Of a stretch of 64,000 bases of DNA, positions 58,360-64,000 are shown piece by piece; position 1 is the stretch's first letter; each line of letters begins with the position of its first letter. Origin of the DNA: Anagrus nilaparvatae (lineage: Eukaryota > Arthropoda > Insecta > Hymenoptera > Mymaridae); the NCBI GenBank assembly GCA_022575985.1, contig JAKSXM010000220.1:32215-96214 (forward strand), read 5' to 3'. The notes below the pieces were generated by a model. It saw only the letters and a list, made by a program, of their open reading frames with translations. It did no database searches and was not told where the DNA came from. The position numbers and the translations under genes were made by a program.

Positions 58360-60780
58360 TACATTAAAAGTAGAGATGTTGACTTTATCTGAGATACAAC
58401 TGCTAAAAATATTATACCGGTCCTCGACTCCGCTTAAAAATTATAGAATTACCAAGAAATCTCTACCATAGATAACTCCTGAGCTAAGAAAGGAATCAAA
58501 ACATCTACATTATTTATATCGGCGTTATAGACGGAAACATATTCAGTCTCGCCTGGATGCTTACAAAAATTTCAGAAATATTTTAAATGAGAAAATCTCT
58601 GCTGAAAAAATAAATTTTTACTCAACTAAATTATCAACTAATAACCCCCCTGTTGTTATCTGGAGTGAATTGGAACTTCTAGGTCTTGCTAGTTCCTCTA
58701 TCATAACGAAACCTCGTTTTTCTCCGGACGAGCATAATAAATACTTTTTGTCCACTCAAAATTTTGATCTCTCTCTGCAACTTAATAACCGACCCATAGT
58801 ATCTAATCGCTTCCCTTTTAAATTCACCAAAATTACGTTAGATAATCTAAATTGGGCATTTAAACAATTCTCCACTAAATCTAAAGGACCTGATAGTATT
58901 TCACTAGAAGTTCTTAAACTCTGGCTACCATCTCTTTCAAAAGTTTTTGTATCACTTTTCAATAAGTCGATAATCCTCAAAAAATTTCCGTCTGCTTGGA
59001 AACATAGCCATATCATTCTTGTAAATAAAATACCCAATCCCCTCTCAATAAGTAATTATAGCCCGGTATCTCTCTTAACAATCTTATCAAAAATTTATAA
59101 TAACCTATCACAATATCTAATTCAGCATAAAGTTCTCGACAATTTTCAATCAAGGTTTCCAAAAACTACACAGCACTCAAGCTCTTTGACAAATTTAGTT
59201 GATGATAATTGTAGGGGTTACTACGATGGGAATCTCACTATCCTATTAATGCTTGACCTTTTAAAGGCTTTTGATCGAGTATACCATAACCTTCTTTTGT
59301 CCAAGTTACTGAATCTCGGTTTATCCAAAGACGTAGTGGACTGGTTCGCTAGCTATCTGTTAGATAGAACTCAATCCGTAATAATAGGCGAAGAGATCTC
59401 ATCTGCGGAAGTAGTGAAAAGTGGCGTACCCCAAGGCTCTGTTTTGGGCTCGTTACTCTTCTTAATATACATGAATGACATAGGCTTTCATATAACATAT
59501 GCCAAACAACTACTTTCCTCTGATGATTTACAAATCTACCTCCAAATTCCCAACAAAGATTATAATTTAGGTATCTCTCTCCTTCAAAATGATCTTAGAA
59601 ACATGCGCCTTTCAAAATAATTTTCATTTTAATAAAGAAAAAACTAATTTCATTATCTTTGGTAATAATTGTCAGGAGCTCTACACAAACAAAACCACAT
59701 TCTATTTTAGTGGTAGTCACATTCCAATTTCAAAATCAGTCAAAAATCTTGGTCTCTTCCTTGAATCAGATATGAGCTGGCACACCCAATTAAATCATAT
59801 GTCCAAATCAATAAATTATGTACTCTATAGACTCAGATACTTTAAAAACCTCATTTTCCCTTTACTTCGTAGACGCTTAGTCTGTTCACTAATCTTCCCT
59901 CTCTTTGATTATGGTGCTTTTGCAATGGGTAACCTGCTAGGATATATCAATATGACCGTTTACAGAAATCGCAGAATGCCACAGTCAGATACGTTGCTGA
60001 TATCACATTTCCTAGCAGAACATCACCTACTAGACTAAAACTAGGTTGACTAAATGTTAGGTTACGTCAGAAATATATGAGTGCCATATACATCTATAAC
60101 ACCCTCAATAATTGTCTCCCCGTATACTTAATTTACGTCTTCATCTTTCCGTCCCCAATTCGTCATGCTCCAAATTTAATAATTCCCCTCTTGTTCATAT
60201 GCTAAATTTCTGGAATTTCCTTCCAGAATCCATCCGATTAGCTCCTTCTATTGACTCCTTTGAACAAAACTTCTAGCACTACCTTTTATAGAATGACACC
60301 TCTATTTCTCTATAACACTAATTAATTTTTCATAAAAAAGTTTCGACTTCCCTTGGTCCCACCCCTGATTACTTTCTATTCTTCTCTAGTTCTCACAAAT
60401 CCTTAACTTCTACACTTCAAAACTTCAAATTCATAATCTTCCTTCTCAACCCAAAATTTATAAATCTGCAACTTAATTTCCTATCATTGTTCCTTCGACC
60501 CAACCTACTCTTAACTTTTATTTATTTTCTTCTTTTTTTTCCTTTTTGTAAATATTTATATCTGATTTAATTTTAATTAATTTGTTAACAGCAATTTAAA
60601 TTTATATTTTCACATTTTATATATATTAAATTATCTTATTGTTTTACTTTGTTAAATTTTATAAAATTTTTAAAATTTTAATTTTATTCATAACTTGTAA
60701 ATAACGTGCTCGCACAATTTATTCTTTGTATTATATCTATGTATATATTTTTGTAAAAAGTTCATCCTTACAGTAAAATT
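58360..60780 (+). pseudogene. 5'-truncated LINE with frameshifted reverse transcriptase
   Basis: Reverse transcriptase of a Jockey/CR1-like non-LTR retrotransposon. The linker after the endonuclease is at about 58460-58670 (ITPELRKESKHLHYLYRRYR). The main frame is 58670-59620 with ISNYSPVSLLTILSKI, LLMLDLLKAFDRVYHNLL, VKSGVPQGSVLGSLLFLIYM, and SSDD in place of the usual YADD/FADD. A frame change near 59615 leads into 59600-60038 with NNFHFNKEKTNFIIFGN and SVKNLGLFLESDMSWHTQL. Later traces (YIYNTLNNCLPVY) reach about 60120, followed by an AT-rich tail. The endonuclease and ORF1 are missing, so it cannot move by itself. Confidence 0.88.
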
Positions 60781-61494
60781 TCACGCTCTTTCAGAATTTG
60801 ACATTAGTTTTCACCTAAAACACTTAATGCCCTAAAAACGGGAGTGAAAAGGGTAGGTTAGGCATTATTAGGAAATGTTTGGAAAAATAAATGAAAAAAG
60901 TATCCAATTTTATTGAAAAATGTTTGAAAATAATATTTTTTATGTAAATTTATGTAAACTTCGTATACATTGAGGTCTCATTCATTTTGGCCCTATTTAC
61001 AACTCTTTAAAGGTGGATAGTGGTGGTACTCCAGTCAAAATACGGGCTTGGTTGTGTTACCACTGGCGAACACCAGGCTTGCTCTACTATAAGTTTCTTG
61101 TGTCGCTGAACACAAAAATTTGGGTCATTTGCCAGAGAAATTGGGGCTTCACCCTTAAGTTTGCAAAAAATACCCCCAAAAAGAGGTTTTTTTTACATAT
61201 TTGCACTTTGAGCGCTCAGATTTGCACCATACGGGGTTTTTTGGGTGACTGATAAAGAATTTCGACTTCTTTTTCATAAATAATTAAAGTTTCACCCTTA
61301 AATTGGCTAAAACTACCCCTAAAAGGGGGTGTTTTTGCTATTTTTGTACTTTTAGCGTCTAAAATATGTTCTTATACCTTTTTGGGTCACTAATCAAGAA
61401 TTTCGGCTCCTTTTTTATAAATATTTAATATTTTATCATTAAAATAGCTAAAAATAACCCCTAATATGGGCATATCCTTCTTTTTCAGTATTAT

Positions 61495-61600
61495 ACCAAA
61501 TCTTTCAATTTGCTTGAAACTTCTTTTTCAAGATTTGACCAAATCTTTCAATTTGCTCTGGAACTTCTTTTCAAGATTAGACCAAATCTTTCATTTTGTC
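61495..61600. repeat. Short tandem repeat, roughly 48-bp unit, about three copies
   Basis: ACCAAATCTTTCAATTTGCT then (G)GAACTTCTTTTTCAAGATT recurs three times. It starts directly after the foldback copy's last phrase (ATATGGGCATATCC). Confidence 0.75.
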
Positions 61601-64000
61601 TTTGCCCCCTCGACCCCCAGAATTAACTTATTCTAAGAGTAAGTACGAGTACAGCTTTTGGGAGTAGGTTATAATTGCTTTTTTCATTTACGAGGGCTTC
61701 GCTTCCTTTAATTTTCTTTCTTAAAAAATTTTTATTTATTTGCTAAAAAAAAATTAAAAATGACGGTAACTCCTTGCGCTTACTAATTATAAATTTTAAT
61801 ACCATTTTTCGCAACATTTTTTATTAATTACACAAATACAATTAATTGAATGAAAATTTGGTCAAAACAGCGTATTTGGGGGGGAACGGCCCGGTCACCA
61901 TTCTCTGTCTGGATAGCAAGTATATATTATTGGTTACAAATAAATTCACTTCTTGAATTGGATAGCAAATATATATTAGGTTTCAAGTAAAATTTAACAA
62001 CTATAGCAGTGGTGGATCCAGCGGAAGGTGTTCGACTCTTTTGATAAATTTTTGTACTATCAAACGTGCATTGGTAATCCTTACACAAATATTTATTGAA
62101 CAAATAAATACACACTACAAAAAACAAGACCTTTAAATACTCAAAATTTCATCAATAACAACAATTTATTTAAACAAACGAAAAAAATCAAATAAATATT
62201 TTTAGAAACTAACTAAATAAAAAAAAATAATTTTGCATTAACAAAAGTTTAAAACTTTTGTATATCGTTAAAACATATCTAAAGATAACCATTTCTCTTA
62301 AATCTTCTACATAAACACTATTTACTTCTTTTTTTTAACAAAAGCAAGTAACATAAAATCTAAAGCTTAAAAAATACTTATTTTTATTTTCTGTTTGATT
62401 ACATCCAATCTTTCATTCTTATCTTATATAACGTACAAACTTTTTTATTCTCTAATAAGAATGTTTCTTATTTTTTTCTTTTTTTTCGTGAAGAAACTTT
62501 ATATTACAGTCCATTACTTTTTCTTTTTATTTAAGATTAAGTGTAGTTTATGTATGTATGCATTTTTTAAGGAAACGGTGTAATTTAAAAATTTTTAATA
62601 AACTAATTTTTTATTCATATGGATTTTTTTTAACAAATATTTTAATTTTTAAGTAAAAAAAATTTCTTTAAACCATTAGCTAAGCTTTTTTTTAAGTTAC
62701 CATGATGCCATGTCAAAGTAACTTGAAATGCATCACTTTCAGTAAATATTTTGAGAAAAGTGCTAAGTCAACTTTTTATATTATAATCAACTAATAAAAT
62801 TCCTTAAGAATATGTCAATTTCCTATTAAGTTTTTAGAATGGTTTTTCGCAAGAATTATTCGCACTTACACAAACAAATTTTTTTCCGGCTTAAATATTT
62901 TTTTTTATCGAAAAATGAATTTAGTCCAAAGGTGGTACACATTAGATGTATGTACTTTATTTCTAAAATGTCAGGTAAGTTTTTCGGTATGCTAATTTCA
63001 AATTTTTAGATCCCGACCCCAAAAACTTAGCTCTAATAACGAAAACCTGTTTTTCCAGTCAATTTTAAAGGTTATTTTGACATTTTCTATAATAAAACTT
63101 TCTAAGTGTCTTCAAATCCATGTAAAAAACTTGGTCAGAATTGTATATAAATTGTATACAGCATTGTATACAAAAAAGTTGTATACACAAAGGATTCTAT
63201 ACAATTTAGAATTTTGTATACAATCAGGATGAATTGGAGGAAATAGAAATAAGAAGTATAGTTAATAGAAATAGAAAAAAAGTGATCGATTAGAAAAACA
63301 AAATAAATTGCTGTAACCATTTTTGGTTCAACTGCAAATATTCTAAATAAACCTGAAAATAAAAAGCATCCATCTTTTATTATAAGCTCACTTATTTTTA
63401 ATTTATCCACAATTTTTTTTTCTTTAAATAAGGAGTTTTTAAGTCTATTACAACTGATGGATTAAATCTAAATTACACTCGAGTTGCTTCCTGATATATC
63501 TGAAAACCAAATAAACATAAAAAATTTTAATTTTCTAACCTAAACTTAATTAAAAAAAAGAAAAATTTTTTTAAAATTAAAAAATATTACCTTTTTACCA
63601 AGCCTATAAAATTTAAGTCACTAAATTAATTGTCGATTTTGATTTAACTTTTATTTGTAATTTGGCGTTTATAAAAAAACAGCAAGGTATTAAGATAAAA
63701 TTTTACCTAGTTTTTAATACATTCTTGAAAAAATAGCCTAAAATTACACCCTAATTCTACAATAAGCTAACGAATAAAAAGTGTATACGTAACACTTATT
63801 AAAAATTAAAAAATTTACATTTAAAATAATACATTGAATACAATCCATTTAAATATTTCCTGTTTTAATAATAACATGTAAAATAAAAAAGGTAGCAACA
63901 TCAAATACAAAGTATAATATAATCTATTAGTTGTATATCATGATCTAGGCAATGTAAAATTATATATAATACACGTAAGTCTTTTTTTTTTCTTTCTTTC
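61601..64000. other. AT-rich stretch to window end, no gene seen
   Basis: A repeat phrase GTGGTGGATCCAGCGG lies at about 62008, related to the 9785 fragment. TATATTAGGT/GGATAGCAA phrases are duplicated at 61910-61980. At about 63140-63225 the palindromic word TTGTATACA and variants recur several times. The open frames here are low-complexity or repeat-derived. Confidence 0.4.

Larger units (their letters stand above)
57893..61475 (+). mobile_element. Copy of the 5813 foldback family, left arm only, split by a TTAA hairpin and a LINE
   Basis: The first 50 bp (CTCATTAACGCCGGGGCGGA, up to AAATAAATATA) match the left end at 5813. The family sequence resumes at about 60780 (CTTTCAGAATTTGACATTAG) and runs through GGCGAACACC, TTCACCCTTAAGTTTG and ACCCC to the centre near 61470, where the right arm is absent. 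About 50 bp of family sequence seem lost at the break. TTAA precedes the start. The 79-codon open frame at 61013-61252 is repeat sequence. Confidence 0.75.

Overview
This is an AT-rich, intron-bearing animal nuclear window, most probably from an insect. A hymenopteran parasitoid-like genome is my guess, based on the style of the sugar transporter and LINE proteins; it is not proven. There are no operons or ribosome binding sites. Genes are split by canonical GT-AG introns, and most of the DNA is non-coding and filled with transposable-element relics.

Genes. At the left edge lies the minus-strand gene for a bromodomain protein of the BRD7/BRD9 type (SWI/SNF subunit). Three exons are visible (2594-2552, 1910-186, 106 to beyond base 1) and the 3' end is outside the window. 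At 13234 a plus-strand gene of unknown identity starts with an 82-nt coding exon. Its best next exon is 57 nt long and lies at 42962-43018, in matching phase, so the intron between them would be about 29.6 kb. Inside that intron, on the opposite strand, is an intact facilitative sugar (trehalose/glucose-type) transporter gene with two exons (31307-31268 and 30024-28694). An internally deleted copy of it lies just downstream (27179-27650). No rRNA or complete tRNA gene was seen.

Mobile DNA. 3-8 kb: a 1.56-kb TTAA-flanked foldback element. 9.5-11 kb: several terminal repeat fragments and a coding-like island. 12.3-22.7 kb: MITEs, a foldback copy, and two oppositely oriented arrays of a roughly 57-bp repeat, each broken by a MITE. 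24.9-26.4 kb: a large hairpin element carrying a nested TA-flanked MITE. 30-31 kb: a foldback and a hAT-type MITE inside the transporter intron. 34 and 42 kb: two copies of one TA-flanked MITE. 39-40.8 kb: a Helitron end-to-end candidate and a very young TTAA hairpin. 45.5-48 kb: a dead LINE split by an LTR-like insert and a MITE. 48.2-50.3 kb: a 2.15-kb hAT-type foldback with internal tandem units. 52.6-53 kb: a LINE fragment on the minus strand. 55.3-55.8 kb: an element with G-rich tandem units. 56.76-57.30 kb: a perfect 264-bp inverted repeat with a tRNA 3' half at its centre. 57.9-61.5 kb: a foldback copy interrupted by a TTAA hairpin and a LINE.

The strongest unexplained signals are the perfect palindrome with tRNA T-arm sequence, the set of giant foldback elements that share a modular unit, and the very long first intron that hosts a complete gene.
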